In this document: piece by piece, positions 21,520-33,514 of the stretch
How positions within the stretch are numbered: the stretch's first letter is position 1
Layout of the letters: every line of letters begins with the position of its first letter
Source of the DNA: Antitrichia curtipendula
Lineage: Eukaryota > Streptophyta > Bryopsida > Hypnales > Leucodontaceae
Reading direction: 5' to 3'
Length of the DNA: 64,000 bases
Assembly: GCA_951230915.1 (NCBI GenBank)
Contig: OX579636.1
Location: 45,201,912-45,265,911, forward strand
Translations under genes and position numbers: made by a program
Notes under the pieces: model-generated
The model's database searches: none
What the model saw: the letters and a program-made list of their open reading frames with translations, nothing else
What the model was told of the DNA's origin: nothing

Positions 21520-24345
21520 TGTGACTTGTGTCGATGCTAGGTCCCACATACTATTATTCAAACTGGGGGGGTTGGATGCAGGTTGTGGAATCACAACTAT
21601 TGCTAGGAACATTGGGATACTTGCATCGTCCCTAAAAGATCACATGTACGGAAAAACAATCAAACAAAAAAAAGATGGCAAAGGGTCCTTACAGTGGAAG
21701 AGGAATCCGTGCTTGTGAAGTGGATGTTGGAAATGAAGGAGCATGTACATCCGAGTTGCATCTTGGAGCTAAAGAGGAAGGTTGTAGAGATTACTCAAGA
21801 TCGGTGGACGTCCTTCAAGGACGGCATTCCTGGACGTGGCTGGCTGTGGTGGTTTCAAAATCGGCATCCGAAGCTGACTTTGAGATCTACTCAAGGTTTG
21901 GAGGAGGCCCATACAAAAGGATTAAATCCCAGTAGTGTAGCATCTTTGTACACAAATATGCAGAAAGCGTACCAACAATATGGATACTTGCCATCACACA
22001 TTTGGAATGTTGACAAGTCTAGAGCACAAGCATGAAGAACTAGAGGAGGGACTCTAGTGTTTGCATGACAAGGTAGCAGATCTGTGCATATAGCTATACC
22101 AAACAATAAGGAGCACTTAACAGTCCTTTCTTGTGTCAATGCAGTTGGCCATCATATGCCAAACTTTTATATATGCAAAGGTAAACGAACACACATAAAT
22201 TTTATCTCTCACTGTGAACCTGATGTTGTAACGATAATGCAATCAAACACTTTGATGACTACATTCTTATTCTCTAGTTGAATCTCTCTATCCTCAGTGA
22301 AAAGTATGGAATCTCAAAAGAAAATAGACATCTATTGCTTCTACACGGCCACAGATCTCATGTAACACATGAGGTGGTCTAAAAGGCCAAATTCCAAGGC
22401 CTGGACATCATCACGTTGCCTAGCCACACAAGCCACATATTGCAACCATTAGATATTAGCATCTTTAAGCCTTTCAAAGTGGCATTTCAAGCATGCAGAG
22501 ACATGTGGAGCATAGAAAACAAAGGCAAAGGAGCAAGGAAAGAAGAACTAGCAGAGTGGGTAGCCACAACATTGCAAAACATACTCACACCTACAAAAAA
22601 TAAGAAAGGGCTTTGCAGCCACCGATATCTGGCCACTGCAATTGAGTATTATAGACAAATATATGGCACCCAATGCTTGCTACATTGATCCCTATGATGT
22701 TGAGGACGTAAACGATGCTGAAGAGGAGCTTGTTGTCCCTAACAATCTAGACGCAGAGGACCACATCTTCGAAATTCAACATTCAGTACTTTATGCAATC
22801 GGAGTCGAACTGCGACTTCTTTGCTAGTGACAGTAGCACTGTGAGCGATGAAGGAACGGGAAGTACAACGTGGCGGAATCTATTCACTAGAAAAAAATGA
22901 GGGATTTTGCAACTACACTATGCAACTAGTTTCTCAGTTGCATATGACACTTGCGACTAGTTTGCAACTGGTGATAATTTGGAGACTTGTAGTTGCAGTG
23001 GTCACCCTAAAATCTAGGAAAAAGATGTAGCAATTGCAAAAGTCACGCCTTGTGTGTGACTCATTTGCGACTTGTTTGTGACTTGTAGATTTGTAGATTT
23101 TGAAATATTAATCTCAATTATTTGTAGATTTCAAAATTTCATATCTATCTATGTCGACATTTTTTATTTTCAAATCTATTTTTTTTAGATTTCAAAAATT
23201 CAAATATTGATATTTAATAGATTTCATTGGTTCATGATACCTTAAAATTTCATAGATTTTAACATTTCTTGGATTAAATTGTTTTTTTATTTCCATAGAT
23301 TATAGGAATCTACAAATTGTAGAAATCTATACTCTACAGAAATCTATAAATTGTAGAAGTCTTAGAATTCTATCAACAAAATTCATTGCATAAGACTACA
23401 ACAACTTACAAGTCTTAAATGACCAACCTAATGATATTCTTTGCAATTGATATAGGACAATTGATATAAGACAAATAAAAATGAAATTTGGAAGCAACTA
23501 GGAAACAACTAGTGTATGACTTAAGAGTGATTAGGAAACAACTAGCTTCACTACTAAAAAATTCAATTTTTTGTTGATTTGGTCGCATTCATTTGGTTCA
23601 CTTTTCTATTGATTTCTATCCAAATCAACAAATTACTCTCCAAATCAATAGAAAACTGAATCAAATCTATGTAACCAAATCAATAGAAAAGCTTAATTTT
23701 CTAATACAATAGGAAACAACTAAGAAACAACTAGTGTACGACTAGAAAGCAACTAGGAAACAACTATGGTCATTTTACAGTTGCAATCTTTTCCTAGTTG
23801 TTTCCTAGCTATTTTGCAACTATAGATTGACTGCATTGCAACTAAAATAAAGTATCAATGTTGTAAAACAACAAATAGAACAATCATGTTAGATTTGGTG
23901 CTAATAGAGAAGATTATAGTTGCAAGATAGTTGTATAGGGCACTATTTGCATAGTAGTAAGTTGTGTTGGACATGTTTTTCTTCTAGTGATTCCCGCTAC
24001 CTCGTATAGAGCATTGCTTGCGCAAAGGATTGCAAGTTGGGGAGCCACTCATTGACTATTCCAAATCAATCTCGATGACTTCAAAGGAGTAAAAAGTTGC
24101 CATGACGGCTAAAGCTCCACAAAAGAAAGTTGTCGACAAAGAACAGGAGGGACAGAAGATGGAGGCGGAGTAGCGAAAAACGCAAAGATTGGAGGAGAAG
24201 GTGAAAAGGGAAGCGGACAAGGTCCTCTGGCAATTGCAAGAGGAGAAGAAGAGAGTTGATCGTGAGCGCGAATGGGTGAGAAAAGCTATAGATTGAGCGC
24301 GCAAGATCTCGGAGACAAAAGTAAGGAAGCAACATCCATAGTGTG
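21520..24345 (+). pseudogene. Decayed pogo/Tigger (CENP-B-like, DDE_1) transposase
   Basis: Successive frames carry the domain order of pogo-group transposases. First is a psq-type helix-turn-helix (about 21580-21660, IARNIGILASSLKDHMYGKT). Next is a CENP-B-type second HTH (21694-21900, GRGWLWWFQNRHPKLTLRST). Then comes a DDE core (NVDKS near 22012, NNKEHLTVLSCVNAVGHHMP near 22100, LLLLHGHRSHVTHEVV near 22332, LPSHTSHILQPLDISIFKPF near 22410-22470). A Lys/Glu-rich coiled tail follows at 24100-24340. Frameshifts occur near 21690 and 22270; stops lie at about 22033, 22057 and 22378. The second catalytic Asp position holds His (22344). The tail is separated from the core by a CACTA-type insertion (22885-23989). 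Not functional. Confidence 0.82.
22885..23989. mobile_element. CACTA-type element nested in the transposase relic (1105 bp)
   Basis: Begins CACTAGAAAAAAATG, ends CATGTTTTTCTTCTAGTG, and is flanked by the direct 3-bp duplication ATT (22882-22884 and 23990-23992). Subterminal zones repeat short TTGCAACTA/TAGTTGCAA motifs. No transposase. It differs in sequence from the 18811 and 43953 elements, so it is a separate CACTA family. A smaller inverted structure (about 23548-23710, ATTGATTTGG/CCAAATCAAT) sits inside and may be a further nested insertion. Confidence 0.8.
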
Positions 24346-26818
24346 CAACAACAGAGTAGAAAAAATTTACCAAAAAATTCCCCTAATGCATGAACTCCAT
24401 CCTTTCTACATCCAATGACAACTGCAACAACTCTGAATTGATCGGTGCGGAGTAGTCCAAGAACAAAGCCCAATGATCAACAATTGAGAAGACGCTGACA
24501 GTGGAAGAAGGGCCCAACTTGCCAATGTAGGATCAGGTGCAATGCGCGTGGGTGCATTCTTCCCGGCAAAGGGACCTTCGTTAGCGTAAGGCCACCCACT
24601 TGCCTTCGTCATGACCTACCTCAGTTGTCTAAACCTTAGCGTCCTCTCTGACAGATTCGAACACCACATGCCACTACTGAGAGTCATGTACAGTCTAGTA
24701 TTCTACATAGACGACAATGAACGCTCCAGTAAGAGATTTTTTGAAAGTCCCCTGCACACACTTACACATTTTCAATGATTTCGGACTTTGAAAAATTCTT
24801 GTGCTCACATCTTTGTCACTGGAAGTGTGCAATTTATGCCAAATTTTCTTATTTCTTCTTGCTTGCTAAACAAAATTATTTTCAAGGTTCATCTATCTAT
24901 TTTTATGCTCCATTTTCCTTAAACTCACGCTTATGGGTGTTGCTACCTTATTGCCTAGGTTGTGAGAATGCCACTCAAAATTTGCATACAAAGACTATGT
25001 AATTTGTGAACAAATTCATCCTAAATTATTATTTAGAAAAAATGCTAGATGGCAACTTTCCACCCATAAAAAATCCAAGAGTATCTAATGAAATAAAATT
25101 TATTGTATATAAGTCTTGAAAAACATATATTTTATCATTTAAGTAAATCCATGTAGACTTTTTATATTTTATAATTTCATCTAGACTAATTCACATATTT
25201 TCAATATAATAAACCAAACGGATCTTCCAAATTCATCATTAGTTAGCTAGTATTCTTTATAACACTATTATAATAAGTGAGTCCAAATTTGTTATACTTT
25301 CACCATTTTACAAGGGCTTTAGGTTTCAATTCTTGGTCAATTCTTTTGAAGTCACATTCATTAGAAGCTCCTTCCAATCATCAAATATGACCATGGTACA
25401 TGTAGAAGTATCTTGAAAATGGAAATTTTTTATTCTTATTTATTCATGTGCAAATATATACTATTATCTTTCAATGGTGATGGTGGATCATCTTTGTATT
25501 TTTTTTCAAAGGCAAATAACAATCTTTTCTATCCATTTCTAAGGTTGGAATTTTTAATATGAATTTGATTTGTGGTCAACAAATTTCATAAACTACCTAA
25601 TTTCTTTATTCCATATCCATTTGCATATGATTAGCACTTGTATATATAGAGATTTTTACTCCTACATAAAGTTTGTCATTAACCAAAATGCATTTTTTCA
25701 TTTTTGAGCATGGTCTATCAACTTTGGATCTTTGGTTTATTTTTTACATTTTTAATGCATTCTATAATATCATCCACTCCCTATTAATTTTTTTTCATAC
25801 AATTCTTATAAATATTTCAAAGGTAATAAATTTTTAATTTTTTTGTTTTGGTAGTCAACTTGACCAAATTAAACAGCTAACCATTTTTTTATATTAGAAA
25901 CTTATATTTGATATTATTGGAGTATGTGTGGAAAGCTTTGAAAAGTTCTAGTTGATTAGTAAAATGAAATTTATGACAATTTTTATTTTGCGGAAAACTA
26001 TTCAATTAATATAGTACTAATATTCCTTTCTAACCTCAATATTTGATATTTTTGAAAAAAAAGTGATGTAGTATAAAAATTATTTACTACAACATTTTCA
26101 CTATTGAAATTGAAATTTGTCAATTATTTAATGAGTTATAAGCATATTAGTATTTTTCATCAACCGATAAAGCACCTACTTCTTTTTCTAATTCAAAAAA
26201 TAATTACAAAGTATTTATTGTTAAAAGAGTTTTATATATTCTCAACTTATTTCTTCAATTTGAAGTTTATTTCCTTAGATTTTAGGGCATTGATATTTTG
26301 TTATGTAAAGTTTGAATGATGAAAGTTCATCTTCATAAGGGGTTGAAAAAACTTCTTTTAGAAACCAAACACTATGATCTTACAATTGGTGAAGTTCTTA
26401 ACATCAAATGCTTTACAAGATATACTACAACAAGTGATCAAAGAGATCCTATATTTGAATCCATCCAAAATGTATTAAAGACAAAGAATTTAGCATTGTT
26501 TTAAGAGAAGATGTTTGGAAATCAATGATCCCAAAACTAGCTAAATTTCGCTTGGTTGCTACTTAATTTCTTCATGCTCATAGTGTAATTTTCAAAAAAA
26601 AAAATCTTCTAAAATTAACATTTGGCTAAAAACCTTGAACCGGTTCTGAGATCATTGTTGGGAATAATTTAGTTTGTGAACATCAAAAGAATTTTTAAAT
26701 AGTCTTGTAAATCTATAGGGTCCCTAGGGTTCTTTTATGATTCAATGTATAATATTTTATTTCTAAATAATCAACGACATTGATAGAGTTATGAAGCTCA
26801 ACTAAATTTGAACCATAG
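24346..26818. other. Gene-free, AT-rich repeat-derived DNA
   Basis: 24.35-24.75 kb is less AT-rich and may be the remaining right flank of the pogo element. From 24.8 kb on the sequence is extremely AT-rich with only chance ORFs. Confidence 0.4.
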
Positions 26819-27736
26819 TTAACCCCTAGGTCCCTAAATTGCATTTTTTTGGCAACATAGTGATTTTGGGTAGCTCACTACGAATGGAATTTTTATTTTT
26901 TTATTTGAATTTTCACACAATATATGCTCAAGAAGTAGCTTTAAGGCCCAACAATTTTCATAAATTTTGATTACATGTTTAAAAAGTTATGGTATGATAT
27001 GTAATTTTTAGCATTAGGTGGCAGTCCAAGACTCCAAGCAACTAAACAAATCTTTGAAAATCATTTTTTTTTTAAATAGAAATTTAAAATTGGTTTCTAA
27101 ATTTATATATAAGTGGAAAGTTTTGAATCAATCTTTTTTTATTAATGAAATGAAAGTTATAGGGAGTTTTAGTTTGTGGGCAATTATAGATTCTCTACTC
27201 TAAAATAAACTTTGAAGTCCTTTTATTTAACTCAATTTTTAATATTTTTGGGAAACAATAAAATCATAAGGTATAGATTGTTTATTACAACATTAAAACC
27301 ATTAGGATTGGCATTTTTCAATTCCATAAATAAATTCTTAACAATTTTTTTCTTTGAATCATTCTCTACTTCTTTGTACTTACTATTTTTTTATATTATA
27401 CAATTCCAAATGATTTGAAAATTTTCAAGCATGTAGCCAACTTGCCTTGAAGAATGAATGCAAAGAATGCACCACAATTTTGAACATTTTTCATACAAAT
27501 ATGAGCTTGTGAAGTGCAGCTACTCAATTTTTGTCAATTCAAACACTAATATCTTGAAATCTACACGGTGAAAATTTCTGAAATTTTTTCATATCTTCTC
27601 AAACCAACGTACTACAAGATCCTATGGTTACAAATGTCTAAAAATATTTTTGTTTTTCTAAAATTTGGTAAATGTACTAGAAATGGTAGTTTTAAAACGT
27701 TTTTGGTGAAAACTCATTCAGAAATTTAGGGTTTTA
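26819..27736 (+). mobile_element. TTAA-flanked element, subfamily with TTTTGGCAACATAG
   Basis: TTAACCCCTAGGTCCCTAAA opens the copy. GGCAACATAGTGATTTTGGG and the later block AAAACCATT...CAATTCCATAAATAAATT match the copy at 59971-60888 in the same order. The right terminus (AGAAATTTAGGGTTTTATTG) is eroded. Confidence 0.6.
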
Positions 27737-28806
27737 TTGATCACAGCCCTTTCATGTTATCATACTGTAAGTAATGATAGGAATATTAACATGGGACAAA
27801 CAAACCTAAGCAATAGACCAAACTATTTGTTTCTTTGGCTAAATATCATTGGATTTCAACAAAAAAAATTGGACTAACTACAAGGTTGTAGGTAATTCAA
27901 AGAGGGTCATGTAATTATTTAGCCAATCATTATAACAAATTTACTGAAAATTTATATAAACCACCAAAATTATGTTGTAACTACCAAATCATTATAATTA
28001 TTAAACAAAAGATCTTAGAATTGTTTAGTACTCAAAGTTAATTCAGTTAGTACAAGACATGAATTAAATGCATTAGATTCTTCTTAAGACATTAACTTCA
28101 ATGCGGAAAGCAATGGAACATACCCGTTGCGGTCGAGCAATTGAGTAACTTCAAAAACTGAAGATGAACAAGCTGGGACGTACCGGCACGGTCCATGGTG
28201 TGGTGTGGAGAAGAATTCAAGCTGGCACAGCGCGGAGAAAACCTTAAGGTCCTTGGGTTTCAAATCGGCGGTGAAATCGGATGATGAGATGGATCAACGG
28301 TGGTGTCTTTTTCTTATAATTGACAACAAGAAGAGAGGTAGTTTTTTTTTTCCTTAAAATCAATTAAAAGCTCTCGTATTTTAGGGCTGAAGGGGGGCAA
28401 TGGAAGGGGCAATGGTAAGGTTGGAGGCATCTTTTCATGAGATAGTTTGTTTCATCTCATGATTTGAATGAAAATAGTTTGTTTAATTTCATGATTTGAA
28501 CTCCAATTCAAAACAAATCATTGTTTTGTTTAAAATTTAGATTCAAAGCATGTAGGTACAAATTACCAAAATATACTGAACCATCTTTGGAGATCCATTG
28601 CATTTGTGATTCATTTTTAGCATCTTCTTTTGTAGAGAAATCAATAACACTTTAATGACAATTTTGACCAACATCAAGTGTCAAATCATCCAAAAAATGG
28701 ATGAAAAAACAAAATTGTTCATCTTACTTTGTTCATTCACGAACTACTTTGTGGCACCTTGGTCCTTTAAGGGTTCAAATGTGCCATTGCTATATTGAAT
28801 TCAATA
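27737..28806. other. Intergenic; short non-AT-rich island at 28.1-28.3 kb
   Basis: 28090-28330 is more GC-balanced but has no usable ORF. A TTAA-family-like end (read on the minus strand, CCCTTAAAGGACCAAGG) lies near 28779. No gene seen. Confidence 0.35.
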
Positions 28807-29091
28807 TAAGGTGGATACTCCCTAAAGCACCTTCCGGCCTATCTAAACCACCATCATAATTATCCAAACATCTCCAAAATCAATATGTTCCTCTCTTGAA
28901 GAAATGGTTTTAGAACCACCACCATAAAAATTGACCCTTTATAACTTTTGCATATGATATCCAAATGTGGTGTTCGTTGCTGAATTGAGACCTCTTTTCA
29001 TTTCCCAACAAGAAAATACAAGAATGAGTGATTAAATAATAGTAGTTGTTCAATGCAACAAAAAGTAGTACTGTAAGGGTTGCCTACCTTA
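28807..29091. repeat. TAAGGTGGGTACA-family repeat
   Basis: Shares ACATCTCCAAAATCAATATG and TAACTTTTGCATATG with 6348-6630 and 61784-62061. Opens ATAAGGTGGATAC and closes TTGCCTACCTTAA, immediately followed by TTAA-flanked repeats. Confidence 0.6.
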
Positions 29092-29461
29092 ACCCTAAGA
29101 GGACAAACCTTCCATAACCAAGGTAGTCACCAGTAAATTTTGATTGTTGGACCAATAGGTGCAACATTATTTCTTGTGATTAATGAAGTCATTCACCAAC
29201 CAGTTCGCCGCCTCGACATCGTTCAAGGGTTAACCCAAAAAGGACACCACAGACGTTTAGTGTTCGATGAATGACAAAACATTCTCTTGTGTAGGACAGA
29301 AATACAACTATTCATCGTTGGAATTGGTTTCGGAAAGCAGATACCTTCTACAATATTTCGACTTCAACTGAGTGATTTTGATTTCTTTTTAATACCAATT
29401 ATTCCCATGGTTTCAGAAATGATGATTTCCACAGGGTCCCCCCGCATCCTTCTAGAGTTAA
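29089..29461 (-). mobile_element. Two abutting TTAA-flanked units (29089-29233 and 29230-29461)
   Basis: The first unit reads TTAA-CCCTAAGAGGAC...TTCAAGGG-TTAA. The second begins at the same TTAA (CCCAAAAAGGACACC) and ends TTCTAGAG-TTAA at 29458-29461. It is the reverse of the 17308-17536 unit. Sharing a single TTAA suggests one element inserted at the border of another. Confidence 0.5.
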
Positions 29462-30551
29462 GCTAGAGGCATTTGATTCAATTGAAATACTCACTTCAGT
29501 ATTTCTAATTCTCTCTTTATCAGTGCGAAATAAATGCTAAATTAATCAATAATGACACGTTGGCTTCATTCAAAGTTGCCTATATTGAATTGAACTTGAG
29601 TTGCCTAATTCAAAGTTCTAAGCAGTGATCTCAAAACTAGTTTATGGAATCTAGTGCAATATGCTACCTTAAAGACAAACAAGCATCAATTTTGGCTACC
29701 TTGAGAGTGAGTATTAGTATAAAAAATAATAGAAAAGAAAGGATTTTGCAAGTTGTAAAGAATTATTGGGAGTACTATTACACAAAACGGACTAAATAGA
29801 TGCTAATTTCAATGTGGAGGAAGTTGCAAATGGGCTATCAAATTCTATTGCTTATTGTAGTTTTTGCTAAAATCTAGTTCTTACAAGGAATTATTCCAAT
29901 GTACATTTAGCTACTGAATTTTCAGTAGCAATGGAGCGAATTTTAGCCAGTTCTGTGAACGCTGGTTCTAAGAGCTCCCTAAGCGATTAACGAAAATGGA
30001 AATTGATCGTTTCATGTGAACCATAGCCATACCTTAGATTCATGGCACTTGAATGCATGATTGGGGTGTCAGTTGTGTCGGTTTTGGGGTTCGCTGTCGT
30101 TCCCGGGTAGACCTGCCTCGAAGAAAAGACCGTTGAAAGTGAAAAGGGAACATGTTATGTGCTGTAAAAGAGCGTTGGTTTTACTTTTATGATCAGGAAT
30201 CAATTGTACAGGAAGACAGGTGGTTAGGCTGCTACCAAGCCTGTCAATCTTCATTGCAACTAAATGGCTGCTGCTGCTGCTAAATTACACTAATAAAAAT
30301 ACAAGGGTGGTGTCTACCACTCGAAGGCTCTCTCCTCCGAGCTATGGCCGAGAGGATGGCCAAGATTAATTGGCAACAAAAGTGGGACACCACTACAGCA
30401 ACATCATCTCAGCATCTCCCCTGCATGCGAATCTAAGTTACTATTCATTGTAACAATGGGATAGGCTTGAATCAACCCTTTGAAAGAAGAGGCCTTATGT
30501 GATCTGCTGCTGCTGGCTATTGGCTACAAAATCGTGGAGCTTGTGTCCGCT
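29462..30551. other. 3' flank of the hydrolase gene
   Basis: Probably contains the 3' UTR of the minus-strand hydrolase (the part nearest 30551). A GCTGCTGCTGCTG run is at about 30267-30280. No other gene seen. Confidence 0.4.
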
Positions 30552-33514
30552 CTACCTGAATGGACCAGGAAAAGCCATTCCCGATCTTGACTCTGAGTTT
30601 GAGTTCAGATAACAGGACACGAATGGGATCATTGCAGACAGTAAGGCACCGGGACATTCTTCGTGCGGCAGATGCCCACAACTTGGAATGGCTACTAACC
30701 TCTGCACAACACAAACAGGAGGAAATGTTCAGACATATCAAGATTCAACTACCACCAGAGATGGAAGGCATTACTGCTGGAGTGTTAGGAAGGTAATCCT
30801 AAACTGTTCGGGACCTGATCACGACTTCTCACCCCTGATGCCAACAGCAACTCATCTATTCCCATCAACACATTTGTAACCTTTAAAGCACAACCTGGAT
30901 GTTTGCATGACTTCGCAAAATCGGTCGACGGCCAATCATGTTTAGTAGAAAATGGCACTGCCTACAGCTCCCACTTTGAATGATTGTATACGATACCGTT
31001 ACATATCGGGTGAGAATTTTTTTATCTTACGAGAGTTGGATCTTGAAATACCCAAAGTGATCTCTCCAGTGAGCTCTAGCGAGGGATCTCCATATGACAG
31101 CACACTCCTACATATTGGTGGAAATGCTTTAAATGACGCATGTAACATCCTCTCCTATAAGTGGAAATGACCAAATACGGACAGAAGTAAAGAGACATAC
31201 CGATCCAGGAAGCTGCGATGCCAGTGACTGGGCAGATTTAATGGGCACCAAGTTGTCTTGTATTCCAGCCACAACCAAGGCAGGCAAGCTTGCAAGACAT
31301 CGCACGAGATCAGCTGCATCGGAACTGGACAGCACAGCAGTGGCCGACGTGGCCTTGCTAACCTCTGACAAGGCTTTGTCCCAGTTCTCCACATGAAGTG
31401 GTGCCTGCAAAAAGAACCGACTTTGAGTGCCTTCAAGCAAACAGAAATCTGAGAGCCTACTCAATAATCCAACTGCAATGCTTTAGTACCCAGAAAGAAG
31501 ATAGAATCCAGGGGATTAGGGCATACCTTGTACAGGTCTAAAGTCTCAGAGGTAAGCTTAGAGGCATCATGCCAGGCACGGCGTGTAGTGACCTGTGCAA
31601 TTTCGGAGCGCAGAAGTGGCCTCAACATGTGACGCCCAAGGGTTGTATGCAACAAGACGCGGGCAAATGATGGGACAATCTCCCGGGCGAGACTCACTCC
31701 CACCAGGACTAATCCTTTCACTTCCACCTGCATAAAAAGAAAACAATAATAATTATTCAGAGAAATTGATACCGCTGGTCATTCGAACCTAAAAAAAACT
31801 CCGTAGTTGGCGAAGCTGGAAAAACAGCGAGATCAAAATTCAGTGAAGGAATTCGAATCATACCTGAACTGAATCTCTAGATTTCAAGGCCTTAGCGGCA
31901 GCCATAAGAGCGAGCAAACCTCCATCGGAATGACCGACAAGAACGACAGACGTCAGGCCCAACTCCTGACAGAAGGCAAAGAGCAAATCCACCTGCAGAC
32001 CACAATATATGTGTCAGAAACATCATTCGCTCTGCAAATTCCAGAGCAGATGAGAATACTACAGTGAGAAAAACAGAGACATTGCAATACAAGAAGCAGA
32101 TTTTAACAGGTTTAGATAAATACCTGAGTTTGAAGCTCGTAGGGGTTTGGCAGCCCTTTCTGCTCCCACTCCGATCTTTGAGGCCGAGTAGTCAATCCCC
32201 AACCGGGTCGATCAAAGGCAACTACTCTACAACCGACCTCCCTCGCCACAGAGCCCATGACGTGCCTCCATGAAAACACTCCTCCTCCAAATCCATGGAT
32301 AAAAACCACCCCAGAAGACCTCCCTTGAGTCTCCCCACCACTCACTGGCACCCTGTGAGTTTGCTGCATGATTGCAGGCCAACCATTCAAAGCTGGTGTA
32401 GTGTTTCCCCAAGAGGGAGAAACATATGATGGAAAATCATTCTCACCACTCAAGAGAGGTGTACGGACTGAATACGACGTTTGCAAAGACCCAGAAATAG
32501 GTGGACGGATGAGAGGGTTCCAGGCAGTGGAGAAATTTCCATGTGACAAGCTCCGTGTGTACTGAGGCAACAGCTCATGCCTTTCGTAAGTATTCCTCAA
32601 CGGTACTTGACTATAAACATTTCCTTCGACAGACTTGTAATGAACAAGGAGCCCCTTCACATCCAGAAACAAGCTATCGTAATCTGCAAGCAGATGGGCA
32701 GGCAAATCCTTGTCATCATCCTGCTGTGGCTTCGAGATCATGTTGCTCTCCAAATCGTTTTTCCTGAACGTCTTCGGCGAAGAGACCCGAGATACACGCT
32801 GGTACATGATTTTGCTGGCCGAGGTCTCCATGTCGGATCTGTCGAAGCAGAGCTTGCGCCGAGCCTGACACCTAGCTTTGTAAGCTACAACGATGTGTAT
32901 TAATGCAAAGATGGCTGATGAGACTAACAGCAGCGGGAGCCCCATCTTGTGCCTCCTTCCCATATTCGGAACTGGCGATCCCGTAGTAGTGTCGTAATTA
33001 TCATACAACGACGCTTTCACAGAGAGAAACACAGTCGTGCCTATCCCAGACACTACTGTGATCAGCAAATAAGGACCATGGCAGAGGCTCGGGATTCCAC
33101 AGACGGCGTAGGCACCTGGAACACACAAAAATGCACACATGAGTCCTCGAAAACACAAGATGTCGAAACAAAAAGGCTTCGGCTATCACATTCACTGAGA
33201 AATATACAGAATGACTGAAAAACAGGAGCACGGGAGCACTTACAAAGGGCAGCAAGGGAACGGCCCACTGACAGAAGCGGAATGTCCACCAAAGAACCCC
33301 GAAAACTGTAAGTGGCCCAGTCAGCTCTGAAAGAGAAACATGATCTGCAGCATGTAAACGCCGAGAGCACAATGAAGATGTCCAAAATAGAGACGAGCAA
33401 GGGGCCAGAGTACACAAACAGTGACCCCACCATGTTCACTAGGAAAAAAACCGTCCTTCCGCATCTTTTCAGAGTTTCCAGGCTACCCCGACCCGCACCC
33501 CTACCGGAGCCCAT
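30552..33514 (-). CDS. Membrane-anchored alpha/beta hydrolase (648 aa, six exons)
   Basis: Coding exons on the minus strand: 33244-33514, 32124-33115, 31864-31992, 31527-31727, 31201-31404, 30552-30701. Every intron is GT-AG and the phases agree, giving 649 codons including stop. The N-terminal third is hydrophobic with several likely membrane spans (about residues 21-55, 80-125 and 148-170), including YSFRGSLVDIPLLSVGRSL. A polar linker leads to an alpha/beta-hydrolase domain from about 355. It holds the oxyanion motif FIHGFGGG (364), the nucleophile elbow GHSDGG with Ser443, the acid Asp581 in VVAGIQDNLVP, and the base His609 in PSCGHLPHEECP. Length and layout recall the Arabidopsis At1g15490/At1g52750/At1g80280 group. 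Substrate and membrane location are not known to me. Confidence 0.9.

Noticed and set aside
30560..30796. Plus-strand ORF of 78 aa
   Set aside because: Antisense shadow of the last hydrolase exon, which has the catalytic His motif in the other strand.
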